A stretch of 64,000 bases of DNA from Lysinibacter cavernae (GCF_011758565.1 NZ_JAAMOX010000002.1:186001-250000), one strand, 5' to 3'. Shown: positions 18,954-27,608, counted from the stretch's first letter. Translations and numbers: made by a program. The notes: generated by a model from the sequence alone, not told the origin.

Positions 18954-19481
18954 ATGACAACAACAAAGATGTCGGCAACTACCCCCACCGAACGCGCCGA
19001 GCTGGCCAAACAGATCAAAGCACTTCGGCAGTCCGCGGGGATGTCAAAGAAGCTGCTGGCGCACGAAGCGCAGATTTCTCGGCAAACTCTCGACAACATC
19101 GAAAACGGCGTCACCTCACCGCAGGCCGGTGTCCTTGAGCGCATCCTCAACACGTTGGGTGTCAGCACGGAGACCATCGGCTTTGACAGCGAAACGGACC
19201 TCTGGCTCACCATGATTGGCACACTCATCGAGCAGCTCCCCACCGAAGTCCGCGCTCAGTCAATTGATCGCGTTGTCCGCTCGCTCGCGCACGACATCAA
19301 GAACGCATCTGTGAATGTCACACCCGTAGGCCAAGATGCTGTTGTAACGCCCCTCCACAGCCGAGTTGACGACTTCGAAGAAGCGAGCGACGACGAAGTG
19401 GCAGAGGCGCTCAGCCTGCCGTTTGCCGCGCTCAACCGAGACGGAATAATCAACGAACAGGAAGCATCCCCCGACGCTTAG
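18954..19481 (+). CDS. XRE-family HTH regulator paired with an ImmA-like protease
   Basis: A 175-residue regulator with an N-terminal HTH (AELAKQIKALRQSAGMSKKL then LAHEAQISRQTLDNIENGV, residues 17-60). The remaining 110 residues are acidic and may carry the dimerisation and protease-sensitive part. It is followed after 8 bases by an ImmA/IrrE-type metalloprotease; GGAGG of the downstream gene lies between them. The pair matches the ImmR/ImmA arrangement of mobile elements, in which the protease cleaves the repressor to induce the element. Confidence 0.85.
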   Translation: MTTTKMSATTPTERAELAKQIKALRQSAGMSKKLLAHEAQISRQTLDNIENGVTSPQAGVLERILNTLGVSTETIGFDSETDLWLTMIGTLIEQLPTEVRAQSIDRVVRSLAHDIKNASVNVTPVGQDAVVTPLHSRVDDFEEASDDEVAEALSLPFAALNRDGIINEQEASPDA

Positions 19482-19489
19482 GAGGCCAC

Positions 19490-19891
19490 ATGGTGCAGTA
19501 CCTCAAAGAGGAGGCAAAACGATTACGCGTTCACGTGAAGGTAGCCAAACTGGCCATATCCTTGCGGGGATTCTATAGCCCGGCCAAAAACACCATTTAC
19601 GTCAACCGCTCGCTCACCCAAGACCAACGACGTGAGGCGCTTGCCCACGAACTCGCGCACTGCTTTTACGGGCACGACTGCACGAGCGAGTTCAACGAGA
19701 GACAGGCCGATCATCGAGCTGCGCTGCTCCTCATCGACCCCGACCTCTACCGCCAAGCGGCGCTTCTCAATCCGCATCCAAATTTTGTCGCCATTGAACT
19801 GGGAGTCACGAGCCACATCGTGCAGGTCTGGCAGGAACACTGGCTGCCACAACTTGCCGCCAAACGACGGGAATTCGAAGACGTTGCCTAA
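19490..19891 (+). CDS. ImmA/IrrE-family metallo-endopeptidase
   Basis: A 133-residue protein with the HExxH zinc motif HELAHCFYGH at about residue 51 and a downstream glutamate in FNERQADHRAA, as in ImmA. The N-terminal MVQYLKEEAKRLRVHVKVAK and GFYSPAKNTIYVNRSLTQDQ match the family. Expected role: cleaves and inactivates the repressor encoded just upstream. Only the protease domain is present; no ligand-binding GAF-like domain as in IrrE. A hairpin and a tRNA gene follow. Confidence 0.88.
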   Translation: MVQYLKEEAKRLRVHVKVAKLAISLRGFYSPAKNTIYVNRSLTQDQRREALAHELAHCFYGHDCTSEFNERQADHRAALLLIDPDLYRQAALLNPHPNFVAIELGVTSHIVQVWQEHWLPQLAAKRREFEDVA

Positions 19892-19894
19892 ACA

Positions 19895-19934
19895 AAAACC
19901 GCCAGGCCGTGCAATGCACGAACCTGGCGGTTGT
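19895..19934. terminator. Terminator hairpin between immA-like gene and tRNA-Pro
   Basis: AAAACCGCCAGG and CCTGGCGGTT form a perfect stem, with a second small palindrome (CGTGCAATGCACG) in the loop. It lies between two convergent transcription units and could serve both. Confidence 0.8.
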
Positions 19935-19937
19935 CTG

Positions 19938-20011
<74 letters not shown>

Positions 20012-20130
20012 ATTGGCCGGTTAGGCCTCTACTATTCTAGACCACATTCATCGTGGCAAAAAACCCGGCACGAACCGCGTCCACACAGAATCCACAGGAT
20101 ATCTGAGGCCAACATGGGATAATCGGTTAA

Positions 20131-20898
20131 ATGATTGCCAATCCCCTCCTCGTCGCCTTCGACCTCGACGATACCCTCGCCCCGTCGAAATCGGCCGTTG
20201 ATCCCAGCATCCTCGAGTTACTCAAGCGACTGCTTGACGACCACGAAGTCTGCGTTATCTCGGGCGGCAACTACCCCCAGTTTGAAAAGCAACTCGTCAA
20301 CAGCCTCTCCGACATTGGTGACGACCGACTCGCTAAGCTCCACCTCATGCCAACCTGTGGCACCCAGTACTACCGCCGCGTCAATGGCGCTTGGACCCAG
20401 ATCTACGAAGAAAAGCTTGACCAAAACGAAACCGCAGCGGCCGTTGCGGCAATCGAGGCAAGCGCCCGCGAGCTCGGACTGTGGGAAGAGCAAACCTGGG
20501 GCCCGGTCATTGAAGACCGCGGCTCACAGGTCACCTTCTCCGCTCTCGGACAGCAAGCCCCGGTCGACGAAAAGCATGCATGGGATGCCGATGGCGCCAA
20601 AAAGGCGCGCCTCCGCGATCACATCGCTGTGCAGCTCCCAAACCTTGAGGTTCGTTCGGGCGGTTCCACCTCAATCGACATCACCCGCAAAGGCATCGAC
20701 AAGGCCTACGGGATGCGCAAGCTCGTTGAACACAGCGGCATCCAGCTCGCCGACATGTTCTTTGTAGGTGACCGCCTCGATGAGGGCGGCAACGACTACC
20801 CTGTGCTCGCCATGGGCGTCGCCTGCCACAAAGTTGATGGCTGGCAGGACACCGCAGCATTTCTCACCGAGTATCTCGGCCAGAAGACGAGCGCTTAG
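20131..20898 (+). CDS. HAD-IIB family hydrolase (phosphomannomutase-like group)
   Basis: A 255-residue haloacid-dehalogenase fold phosphatase. Motif I is FDLDDTLAPS with the nucleophilic aspartate, motif II VISGGN, then a cap region (VTFSALGQQAP), the lysine-containing STSIDITRKGIDKAYGM, and motif IV GDRLDEGGNDYPVL. The SIDITRKGIDKAYG segment is like that of eukaryote-type phosphomannomutases, so a sugar-phosphate substrate is likely, but the reaction (mutase or phosphatase) cannot be told. It appears to be transcribed alone. Confidence 0.85.
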   Translation: MIANPLLVAFDLDDTLAPSKSAVDPSILELLKRLLDDHEVCVISGGNYPQFEKQLVNSLSDIGDDRLAKLHLMPTCGTQYYRRVNGAWTQIYEEKLDQNETAAAVAAIEASARELGLWEEQTWGPVIEDRGSQVTFSALGQQAPVDEKHAWDADGAKKARLRDHIAVQLPNLEVRSGGSTSIDITRKGIDKAYGMRKLVEHSGIQLADMFFVGDRLDEGGNDYPVLAMGVACHKVDGWQDTAAFLTEYLGQKTSA

Positions 20899-20930
20899 CC
20901 AACCCGTGGTGCAGGTTGCATAACCTGGGC

Positions 20931-21542
20931 CTACTCAGCGGATAGCTGGCCGCCGCTCTCCTGCAGGTAGCACTGCCCACACAGCGACTCGTATCCAACG
21001 TGGACTCCGTCGATTGCTACCTGGTCTCCGTCAAAGACAAAACGATCACCAACTCGGCGTCCGTTAAACACCGCGTTACGCCCGCAACGGCAAATCGTCT
21101 TCATTTCTTCAAGCGAATGAGCGATCTCAAGCAGCCGTTGGCTGCCGGGGAAGGCCTTCGTCTGAAAATCGGTTCGGATGCCGTAGGCAATAACCGGCAC
21201 GTCATCAAGCACCGTGATCCGCAGTAGGTCATCAACCTGACGCGGAGTCAGAAACTGGGCCTCGTCAACAAGGAGGCATCGGATGTCTCGCTCGCCGAGG
21301 GATCGGACGGCCTCCCGGTGTCGGTCGACCTCAGCGCGGACATCCGTGGATTCTCCAACCAGAAAGTCAACAGGGCGGGCCACTCCAAGCCGAGACTGAA
21401 TGCTCGCCGCAGCCTTCACGTCAACGGCCGGCTTCGCTAAAAGGACGCGGTGTCCACGCTCTTCGTAGTTATGGGCGGCTTGCAACAGGGCGGTGCTTTT
21501 GCCCGAGTTCATCGCTCCGTAGCGAAAGTAGAGCTTAGCCAC
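20931..21542 (-). CDS. tdk: Thymidine kinase
   Basis: A 203-residue type II thymidine kinase that phosphorylates thymidine in the salvage pathway. P-loop GAMNSGKST near residue 9, LLVDEAQFLTPRQVDDL with the catalytic glutamate, the lasso YGIRTDFQTKAFPGSQRLLE, and zinc-binding cysteines (CRCGRNA and the C-terminal CGQC). GTG start. It lies 11 bp downstream of mqo on the same strand and may be co-transcribed. Confidence 0.96.
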   Translation of the reverse strand: MAKLYFRYGAMNSGKSTALLQAAHNYEERGHRVLLAKPAVDVKAAASIQSRLGVARPVDFLVGESTDVRAEVDRHREAVRSLGERDIRCLLVDEAQFLTPRQVDDLLRITVLDDVPVIAYGIRTDFQTKAFPGSQRLLEIAHSLEEMKTICRCGRNAVFNGRRVGDRFVFDGDQVAIDGVHVGYESLCGQCYLQESGGQLSAE

Positions 21543-21553
21543 AGCTCTGGTGC

Positions 21554-23032
21554 CTATACGTTAACGTGCAGCGCCTCGGCAGTTGCCTTCAGCGACTCAG
21601 CGGCGGCGGCTGGGGAAGCGGAAAGTTCGGTCCCGAAACTTGGAACCATCTCTGCGATGGGTTTGCGCCACTGTTCGAAGTGTTCTGGGAAGCATCGCTC
21701 CAGCACCTCAAACATGATGGGAGCAGCCGTTGAGGCTCCAGGTGAGGCACCAAGCAGTCCAGCGATGCTTCCATCGGCGGCCGTCACAACCTCGGTACCA
21801 AACTGCAAGACTCCGCCGCGCTTGGCGTCCTTCTTCATGACCTGCACACGCTGTCCCGCAGTAATAATGCGCCAGTCATCGTTCTTTGCCGTTGGCATAA
21901 ATTCGCGGAGCGCGCGCATCTTCTTGTTGCGCCCAGCCAGCACCTCGCTAATGAGGTACTTGACGAGGTCAAAGTTGTCGCGGGCGACGGCAAGCATCGG
22001 TCCAAGGTTGTGGGTGCGAATCGAACCGGGAAGATCCCACCAGGAACCCTTTTTGAGGAACTTGGGGGTGAATCCGGCATACGGCCCGAACAGGAGGCTT
22101 GCCTGACCGTCAACGATGCGAGTATCGAGGTGCGGAACGGACATCGGCGGGGCACCAACAGCGGCCTTGCCGTACACCTTGGCTTGGTGCTGCGAGACGA
22201 TCTCTGGGTTGTCGCAGCGGAGGAACTGCCCGCTGATTGGGAAGCCGCCAAAGCCCTTGATCTCGCGGATCTTGGACGACTGCAGAAGCGAAAGCGCGCC
22301 TCCACCAGCACCAACAAACACAAAACGTGCATTCACGGTCTCAACCGTGCGTCCGACGTCGTTGCGGATGCGAAGGTTCCAGGTCTTATCGGCTGCGCGA
22401 GTGATTTTCTTCACGGTGTGCTCGGTGCGAAGCGATGCTCCTGATGCCGTGAGCGCGTCGAACATTTGGTGGGTGAGCGCCCCAAAATCAACGTCGGTTC
22501 CCGCCGGGATGCGTGTGGCAGCAATGGGCGTGCCTTTTTCTCGTCGATCGATGAGGAGCGGTGTCCATTCAGCGATCTTCCATGGGTCTTCGGTGTATTC
22601 CATGCCGGCGAAGAGCGGGAGGTCTTTGAGGGCTTCGTAGCGCAGCTTGAGGTAGTCAACGTTGCTCTGACCCTGAACAAAGGTCATATGTGGTGCCGCG
22701 TTGATGAAGGTGTTTGGCTCGTCGAGCACACCCTTCTCAACGAGGTGCGCCCAGAGCTGGCGGCTGATTTGGAACTGTTCGTTGATGCTGACGGCTTTGG
22801 CAGGGTCAACACTTCCGTCAGCTGCCTGTGGCATGTAGTTGAGCTCGCACAGGGCAGCGTGTCCGGTGCCTGCGTTGTTCCAGGCGTTGGTGCTTTCTTG
22901 CGCGACTTCGCCAAGTTTTTCGTAGACGCGAATGGTCCAGTCTGGCTGTAGCTGTTGGATAAGGGTCCCGAGGGTAGCGCTCATGATGCCGCCACCGATG
23001 AGGACTACATCAACCGTCTTTGCTGTGCTCAC
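21554..23032 (-). CDS. mqo: Malate:quinone oxidoreductase
   Basis: A 492-residue FAD-dependent peripheral membrane enzyme oxidising malate to oxaloacetate and passing electrons to the quinone pool. The dinucleotide-binding motif VLIGGGIMSATLGTLIQQ is at the N-terminus, ESTNAWNNAGTGHAALCELN is the family signature, and VFVGAGGGALSLLQ and LLGASPGASTAAPIM contact FAD. The length matches the family. GTG start at 23032. It replaces or supplements NAD-malate dehydrogenase in many actinobacteria. Confidence 0.97.
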   Translation of the reverse strand: MSTAKTVDVVLIGGGIMSATLGTLIQQLQPDWTIRVYEKLGEVAQESTNAWNNAGTGHAALCELNYMPQAADGSVDPAKAVSINEQFQISRQLWAHLVEKGVLDEPNTFINAAPHMTFVQGQSNVDYLKLRYEALKDLPLFAGMEYTEDPWKIAEWTPLLIDRREKGTPIAATRIPAGTDVDFGALTHQMFDALTASGASLRTEHTVKKITRAADKTWNLRIRNDVGRTVETVNARFVFVGAGGGALSLLQSSKIREIKGFGGFPISGQFLRCDNPEIVSQHQAKVYGKAAVGAPPMSVPHLDTRIVDGQASLLFGPYAGFTPKFLKKGSWWDLPGSIRTHNLGPMLAVARDNFDLVKYLISEVLAGRNKKMRALREFMPTAKNDDWRIITAGQRVQVMKKDAKRGGVLQFGTEVVTAADGSIAGLLGASPGASTAAPIMFEVLERCFPEHFEQWRKPIAEMVPSFGTELSASPAAAAESLKATAEALHVNV

Positions 23033-23098
23033 CCAACCAGTTTAGCCCTGAAGTTGAGCGCTCCTGACCGCCCGAGCACCGGTTGCTTGCGTTTGGGA

Positions 23099-24436
23099 TT
23101 ATTTGCGTGTGATTGTTGTCCGCATTGCGGCTATTTTGGCGTCTGCGAGGGTGCCGGAGGATGCGTCGATGAGCGTCCCAAACCCGAGACGCTTTGCCTC
23201 GTTTGCCCGCTGCTTATCAGCGGGGACGGCACGAATCTCGCCAGCGAGGCTAATTTCGCCGTAGGCGACGAGACCGTGGTCGTACGCTTTATCGTTGGCC
23301 GCCGAGGCAAGGGCGAGCGCGATCGCGAGGTCTGCGGCCGGTTCGATGAGCCGCACCCCGCCAACGGTGGAGACATATACGTCTTTGCTGCCAAGCGCCA
23401 CGTTTGCGCGGCGTTCGAGGACCGCAAGGATCATGGCGACTCGCGCTGAGTCAACGCCACTCGTGACGCGACGCGGATTGGGTGTCGAGGATTCTACGAT
23501 GAGCGCCTGGACCTCAACAGGAAGCGCACGTCGCCCTTCCATTGCCACCGTGATGCAGGTGCCGCTCACGGGGACTTCGGAGCGACTGAGGAAGAGACCG
23601 CTTGGGTCAGCGACCTCGGCGATGCCGTCGCCGGTCATCTCGAAGCATCCGACCTCGTCGGTTGGGCCAAACCGGTTTTTGAGGGCACGGATGAACCTCA
23701 GTGCGGAGCGACGGTCACCCTCGAAGTGGCACACCACGTCGACAAGGTGCTCAAGCACTCGCGGGCCAGCGATAGAGCCGTCTTTAGTGACGTGGCCTAC
23801 AAGGATGACGGGAAGGTCTCGCTGTTTGGCGAGGCGGATCAGCGTGCTCGCGACTTCACGCACTTGGCTTGGCCCGCCAGCAATGCCTTCTACGGCCTCG
23901 CTCGCGATGGTCTGCACGGAGTCAGCAATAAGTAAGGATGGCTCAATAGCGTCACACTGGCCGAGGATGCTCGCGAGGTCGGTCTCAGCGGCAAGAAAAA
24001 GGTTGTCGCTCATGGCGCCGGTGCGCTCCGCTCGGATGCGCACCTGGGCGACAGACTCCTCTGCGCTGACGTAGAGCACTCGCTTGCCTGACTTGGCGAT
24101 GCGCGCCGCTACCTCAAGCAGCAGGGTTGACTTGCCAACGCCTGGTTCGCCGGAGAGCAGCATGGCGGCACCGGGAACGATGCCGCCACCGAGCACACGG
24201 TCGAATTCGGCGACACCGCTGGTCGAGCGCACGGCGGCAACAGTTGACACCTGCGTAATGGGTTGAGCCCGCGTGCGGTCGGTAGGTGCGATGGGAGCGA
24301 CCGTGCGGCGGAGGCCCGTGCGTTCGGCGGCATCCACAACCGTGCCCCACTGCTGGCACTCGCCGCAGCGTCCGACCCATTTGGCGGCCTGCCAGCCGCA
24401 TTCGGTGCATCGGAATTGAGTGGTAACTTTTGCCAT
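23099..24436 (-). CDS. radA: DNA repair protein RadA
   Basis: A 445-residue RecA-like ATPase acting in branch processing during recombination. It has the N-terminal C4 zinc finger (CTECGWQAAKWVGRCGECQQ), Walker A GEPGVGKST, the RadA-specific KNRFG motif (KNRFGPTDEVGCFEM), and a C-terminal Lon-protease-like domain (SVAGGVRLIE-like segment and GEISLAGEIRAV). Length is normal. It is upstream of mqo on the same strand, 66 bp apart. Confidence 0.97.
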   Translation of the reverse strand: MAKVTTQFRCTECGWQAAKWVGRCGECQQWGTVVDAAERTGLRRTVAPIAPTDRTRAQPITQVSTVAAVRSTSGVAEFDRVLGGGIVPGAAMLLSGEPGVGKSTLLLEVAARIAKSGKRVLYVSAEESVAQVRIRAERTGAMSDNLFLAAETDLASILGQCDAIEPSLLIADSVQTIASEAVEGIAGGPSQVREVASTLIRLAKQRDLPVILVGHVTKDGSIAGPRVLEHLVDVVCHFEGDRRSALRFIRALKNRFGPTDEVGCFEMTGDGIAEVADPSGLFLSRSEVPVSGTCITVAMEGRRALPVEVQALIVESSTPNPRRVTSGVDSARVAMILAVLERRANVALGSKDVYVSTVGGVRLIEPAADLAIALALASAANDKAYDHGLVAYGEISLAGEIRAVPADKQRANEAKRLGFGTLIDASSGTLADAKIAAMRTTITRK

Positions 24437-24586
24437 GCTGCGAGCCTAACCGGCACCACCGACACGGGCGGATGGGCGGGCCGAAGCCGAACGATTTTGG
24501 AGCATCCGGAGCCGAACATCGGGCCTCGGCCAAAAAACTTTCGTCTCGATTGGCGCTCAGGGGCGCTTTCGCATAAACTCATTCGC

Positions 24587-24677
24587 GGTGACGTGTCCGA
24601 GCGGCCGAAGGTGCAACACTCGAAATGTTGTGTAGGTTCAAAGCCTACCGTGGGTTCAAATCCCACCGTCACCGCCA
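24587..24677 (+). tRNA. tRNA-Ser (anticodon CGA)
   Basis: Acceptor arms GGTGACG and CGTCACC pair, discriminator G is at 24674 and CCA is encoded at 24675-24677. The anticodon loop is CTCGAAA (anticodon CGA) on a CAACA/TGTTG stem, and a long variable arm (GTAGGTTCAAAGCCTAC) is present as expected for tRNA-Ser. Confidence 0.96.
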
Positions 24678-24681
24678 CCAC

Positions 24682-24726
24682 GAAGGCCCCGAGTTCCCTG
24701 AGAAATCAAGGGAGCTGGGGCCTTTG
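24682..24726. terminator. Terminator after tRNA-Ser
   Basis: AAGGCCCCGAGTTCCCT and AGGGAGCTGGGGCCTT form a long stem with minor mismatches. A small minus-strand frame ends right beside it, so it may work in both directions. Confidence 0.8.
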
Positions 24727-24885
24727 TCATTCCATTTGTGTCACGATCACACGACGTAGTTCGAGACCATTTTCCGCTATCAAGCGCACGCCGGCATTCC
24801 TCGATATTTCCTCGAGTTTAAGCCCCAGCTGGGTATCGATGAAGCGAGATAACGACTTCTCGAACAGGCAACAAATACCCAACAC
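24727..24885 (-). CDS. Possible 52-residue ORF or gene fragment
   Basis: Starting at GTG 24885 a frame encodes MLGICCLFEKSLSRFIDTQL and continues to ELRRVIVTQME. Its middle (GLKLEEISRNAGVRLIAENG) has protein-like composition, and it ends exactly at the terminator after tRNA-Ser. It may be a short gene or the tail of a lost gene next to a tRNA. I do not recognise it. Confidence 0.35.
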   Translation of the reverse strand: MLGICCLFEKSLSRFIDTQLGLKLEEISRNAGVRLIAENGLELRRVIVTQME

Positions 24886-25034
24886 CCTGCGTCAAGTAGC
24901 TAGCGGTTTGAAACCGGGCGAGATGTTCTTCATTGGACGAAATAATCCTTTAGAAGGGAACAACCATTCGTGAGCATGTTCCCCTTCGTTGACAACCATC
25001 ATGACACCTTCACTATCAAAGAGATTTCATGTGC

Positions 25035-25246
25035 GCGACATATTTTTGGTAGGTGGGTGTCTTGTTCTGATGGCGGGTCATTCATCCCCCTCCCCCATGC
25101 GCCGTCCCTACGGCGCGACCCGCCAACTCGCATTGCACGGCAATGTTTGAGGACGGGGCGACCATCCCGCAGTACCCCCCTCTTTCCGGCTGGTCGCCCC
25201 ATTTCAGAACTATGAGGCCTAAGAGTAAGGGACACAAAGGCGATTG
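25035..25246 (+). ncRNA. Structured leader element, copy 1 (upstream of the sigma remnant)
   Basis: About 200 bp closely similar to 27808-28020. Hairpin A: TGGCGGGTC (25071-25079) with GACCCGCCA (25117-25125), enclosing GCGCCGT/ACGGCGC. Hairpin B: CATTGC/GCAATG (25131-25145). Hairpin C: GGGGCGACCA (25155-25164) with TGGTCGCCCC (25191-25200). It runs into a 12-codon frame, ATG 25212 to TGA 25247, that aligns with the possible upstream start of the intact sigma gene. The strand is inferred from the gene downstream of copy 2. Confidence 0.6.
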
Positions 25247-25414
25247 AGATTACTTTGAGCGGCGCCAACCAAGACCTATACGAAGCTCACCCCGCACGGA
25301 GCAACTATTCACACCGACGGTTTGCGGCTTGAAACCTCAGACCGGCTCATGATCCACAATCTGACCGGGAGCCAATATCCAAAACAATCGATCGTAGTCG
25401 AGTTCATACCATAA
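25212..25414 (+). pseudogene. Decayed copy of the sigma/anti-sigma fusion gene
   Basis: Two parts resemble the gene at 28034-29479. The first 11 codons after ATG 25212 (MRPKSKGHKGD, then stop) parallel MRNNSRNTKAA at 27986. Then, in another frame, 25268-25414 encodes TKTYTKLTPHGATIHTDGLR, LETSDRL and YPKQSIVVEF, which aligns with LQLSPGTELRSTPNGLQCET, ANKL and YAEQSIVFEV in the intact protein's C-terminal domain; the DNA also matches (for example CAATCGATCGTAGTCGAG against CAATCAATCGTATTCGAG). Everything between, including sigma and membrane regions, is missing. It is best read as a paralogue with a large internal deletion, lying just ahead of the RCC1 gene. Confidence 0.7.
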
Positions 25415-25612
25415 GCCCTGACGGAACGTTCCTTCACCAAACCATCACTCATGGTCACAGAAACTCGATCAGTCGAACGCTTCCGAAAGTAGGCAGCCAA
25501 ACTACGCCTTTGATGAAATACTGCGCGTGCGATAGATTCCAACCACTCAGGTGTCTTGATTATGATGTGCGCATAGTTCGTGCGCATTTAGTAATCTTTG
25601 AGGAGTATTGAA

Positions 25613-27559
25613 GTGAGACTTCAAATGGGGAAAATAGTCTCCGCCGCCGCTATGTCTGCCGCGCTCGTATGGGGGAGCGCAACAGCGGCCCAAGCCATCC
25701 CGTTGCCTGATAACGGACCCGAAGCCGGTGGTACGACAGTGACCGTGCCAGAGCCCCAGGGCCCAACATTCGCCACTATCTCCGCAGGTTTCCTCCAATC
25801 GGTGGCAATTTTGCCTGATAATAAGGCATACGCATGGGGATGGAATTCGAATGGTCAGCTCGGCAACGGGACCAACACTGACACCAACGTTCCAGTATTG
25901 GTGCAGACCCCCTCTGGGGTTACATTCACACATGTCTCTACCGAGGGAAGTCATTCGTTGGCCGTAGGGTCTGATGGCAACACCTACGCCTGGGGACACA
26001 ACGCGTACGGTCAGCTCGGCAACGGGACCAACACAGACAGTAATGTGCCCATCTTGGTGCAGGCCCCAGCCGGGGTTACCTTCACCACCGTTGATGCCGG
26101 CGGGTACTATTCGCTAGCGATTGGATCTGACGGCAACACCTACGCCTGGGGACACAACGCATACGGTCAACTTGGGGATGGGTCGTCGACGAACAGTAAC
26201 GTTCCGGTAATGGTGTTACCACCTGCCGGGGTCACATTCACCGACATCGCTGCTGGGACTATTCACTCGTTGGCAATTGGGTCTGACGGCAACACCTACG
26301 CCTGGGGAGACAACGTGTCTGGTCAGCTCGGTGATGGGACGAACACGGACAGTAACGTGCCGCTGTTGGTGCAGGCCCCTGCCGGAGTCACATTCACCAA
26401 CATCACCGCCGGGATTTATTTTTCGTTGGCCATTGGGTCTGACGGCAACACCTACTCCTGGGGAGACAACCTGTTTGGCAACCTCGGGGATGGGACAAAC
26501 ACGGACAGTAATACTCCAGTGTTGGTGCAGACACCTGCAGATGTCACCTTCGCCAGCATCTCGGCCGGAGGTGACTTTTCGTTGGCCATTGGGTCTGACG
26601 GCAACACCTACTCCTGGGGGAACAACTCGTCTGGACAGCTCGGAGACGGGACAAACACGAACAGCAACCTTCCACTGTTGGTGCAGACGCCCGCCGGAGT
26701 CACCTTCACCAACATTACGACCGGAGGGGATTTTGCGTTAACCTTTGGGTCTGACGGCAAGACCTACTCCTGGGGGAATAACCTGGAGGGGCAACTCGGG
26801 GACGGAACAAACGTGAACCGTAACGCCCCAGCCCCAGTTCTGGTGCTGGCGCCTGTACCTGAGGTAGTCGTGACAGGTATTACCTTTGGTGGGCTTGATG
26901 GTACGAATCTGGCCGATAACGGTGACGAAACTTGGTCTGTTGATACTCCTGCGCATGCCGCTGGTCAGGTCGATGTTGTGGTGTTCTGGACGTTGGGTGG
27001 TGTGCCTCAGGCACCGATCACGTACTCTAGCGGGTTCACATACAGTCCGACTCCGGTTGCGCCCACTATCACGAACCCCGGAGATCAGACCGTAGCTAAC
27101 GGCAAGACCACAGCCTTCTCAGTCGAGATCACAGGTACTCCCACCGCTACCGTCACCTGGGAGGTTTCGCGCGATAGTGGATCTACGTGGGAAGCGATCA
27201 CCGCCGACCAAGGAGCCACACCGTCACCAGACGGACTCACACTCTCAATCCGGGGAAGCAAAACAAATGGTGGTTTCCACTATCGTGCCACTGCGACAAA
27301 CAACGTTGGGAGCGCGACTAGCCAGTCTGCACGGCTGACCGTTACCCAACAACCGGTCGTGACGGACCCAGTCGATGGGCCAGGTACGACTAACCCGGGC
27401 GACAACGCAGGCAGCACCGATAAGAACGTTGACACGGCGCTTGAGATTACGGGCAGCGACCCCGATCTAGGATTTCTTGTAACCGCTCTTGTCACGCTAC
27501 TGCTCGGTGCCGGACTCGTCACCGCGAACCTCGCCGCGAGGCAACGCATCACCCGCTAA
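25613..27559 (+). CDS. RCC1-repeat surface protein with Ig-like domain and C-terminal anchor
   Basis: A 648-residue exported protein. GTG 25613 follows GAGGAG by seven bases. A signal peptide ends near residue 28 (AQA). Residues 45-420 hold seven RCC1-type repeats of about 51 residues, each with a core such as WGHNAYGQLGNGTNTDSNVP, expected to fold as a beta-propeller. Then come a short beta domain (VVVTGITFGGLDGTNL) and an I-set-like Ig domain (ITNPGDQTVANGKTTAFSVE). The C-terminus has LEITG followed by SD, a hydrophobic stretch and RQRITR, like a sortase signal with a non-standard LxxTG. It lies between the decayed and intact sigma genes, which suggests shared control. Ligand unknown. Confidence 0.88.
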   Translation: MRLQMGKIVSAAAMSAALVWGSATAAQAIPLPDNGPEAGGTTVTVPEPQGPTFATISAGFLQSVAILPDNKAYAWGWNSNGQLGNGTNTDTNVPVLVQTPSGVTFTHVSTEGSHSLAVGSDGNTYAWGHNAYGQLGNGTNTDSNVPILVQAPAGVTFTTVDAGGYYSLAIGSDGNTYAWGHNAYGQLGDGSSTNSNVPVMVLPPAGVTFTDIAAGTIHSLAIGSDGNTYAWGDNVSGQLGDGTNTDSNVPLLVQAPAGVTFTNITAGIYFSLAIGSDGNTYSWGDNLFGNLGDGTNTDSNTPVLVQTPADVTFASISAGGDFSLAIGSDGNTYSWGNNSSGQLGDGTNTNSNLPLLVQTPAGVTFTNITTGGDFALTFGSDGKTYSWGNNLEGQLGDGTNVNRNAPAPVLVLAPVPEVVVTGITFGGLDGTNLADNGDETWSVDTPAHAAGQVDVVVFWTLGGVPQAPITYSSGFTYSPTPVAPTITNPGDQTVANGKTTAFSVEITGTPTATVTWEVSRDSGSTWEAITADQGATPSPDGLTLSIRGSKTNGGFHYRATATNNVGSATSQSARLTVTQQPVVTDPVDGPGTTNPGDNAGSTDKNVDTALEITGSDPDLGFLVTALVTLLLGAGLVTANLAARQRITR

Positions 27560-27566
27560 ACAAACC

Positions 27567-27608
27567 CGTTCGTGTTTCCGCGGCACAATCACCGAGGAAA
27601 CACGAACG
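27567..27608 (+). terminator. Hairpin after the RCC1 gene
   Basis: CGTTCGTGTTTCC (27567-27579) and its exact complement (27596-27608) make a 13-bp stem with a 16-base loop starting 8 bases after the stop codon. No T-run follows. Confidence 0.75.

Noticed and set aside
24970-25215. Plus-strand frame within leader copy 1 that resembles one in copy 2
   Set aside because: The similarity reflects the shared DNA; conserved features are hairpin stems and loops change freely, which fits RNA rather than protein selection.
25309-25587. Minus-strand frame of 92 codons beside the RCC1 gene
   Set aside because: It overlaps the sigma remnant on the plus strand, which shows real homology; the minus frame has no recognised family and no clear start signal, so I did not list it as a gene.
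25850-26850. Regular repeats in the RCC1 gene considered as a CRISPR or DNA repeat array
   Set aside because: The repeats are in-frame protein repeats of about 153 bp with synonymous drift, not short repeats with unique spacers.
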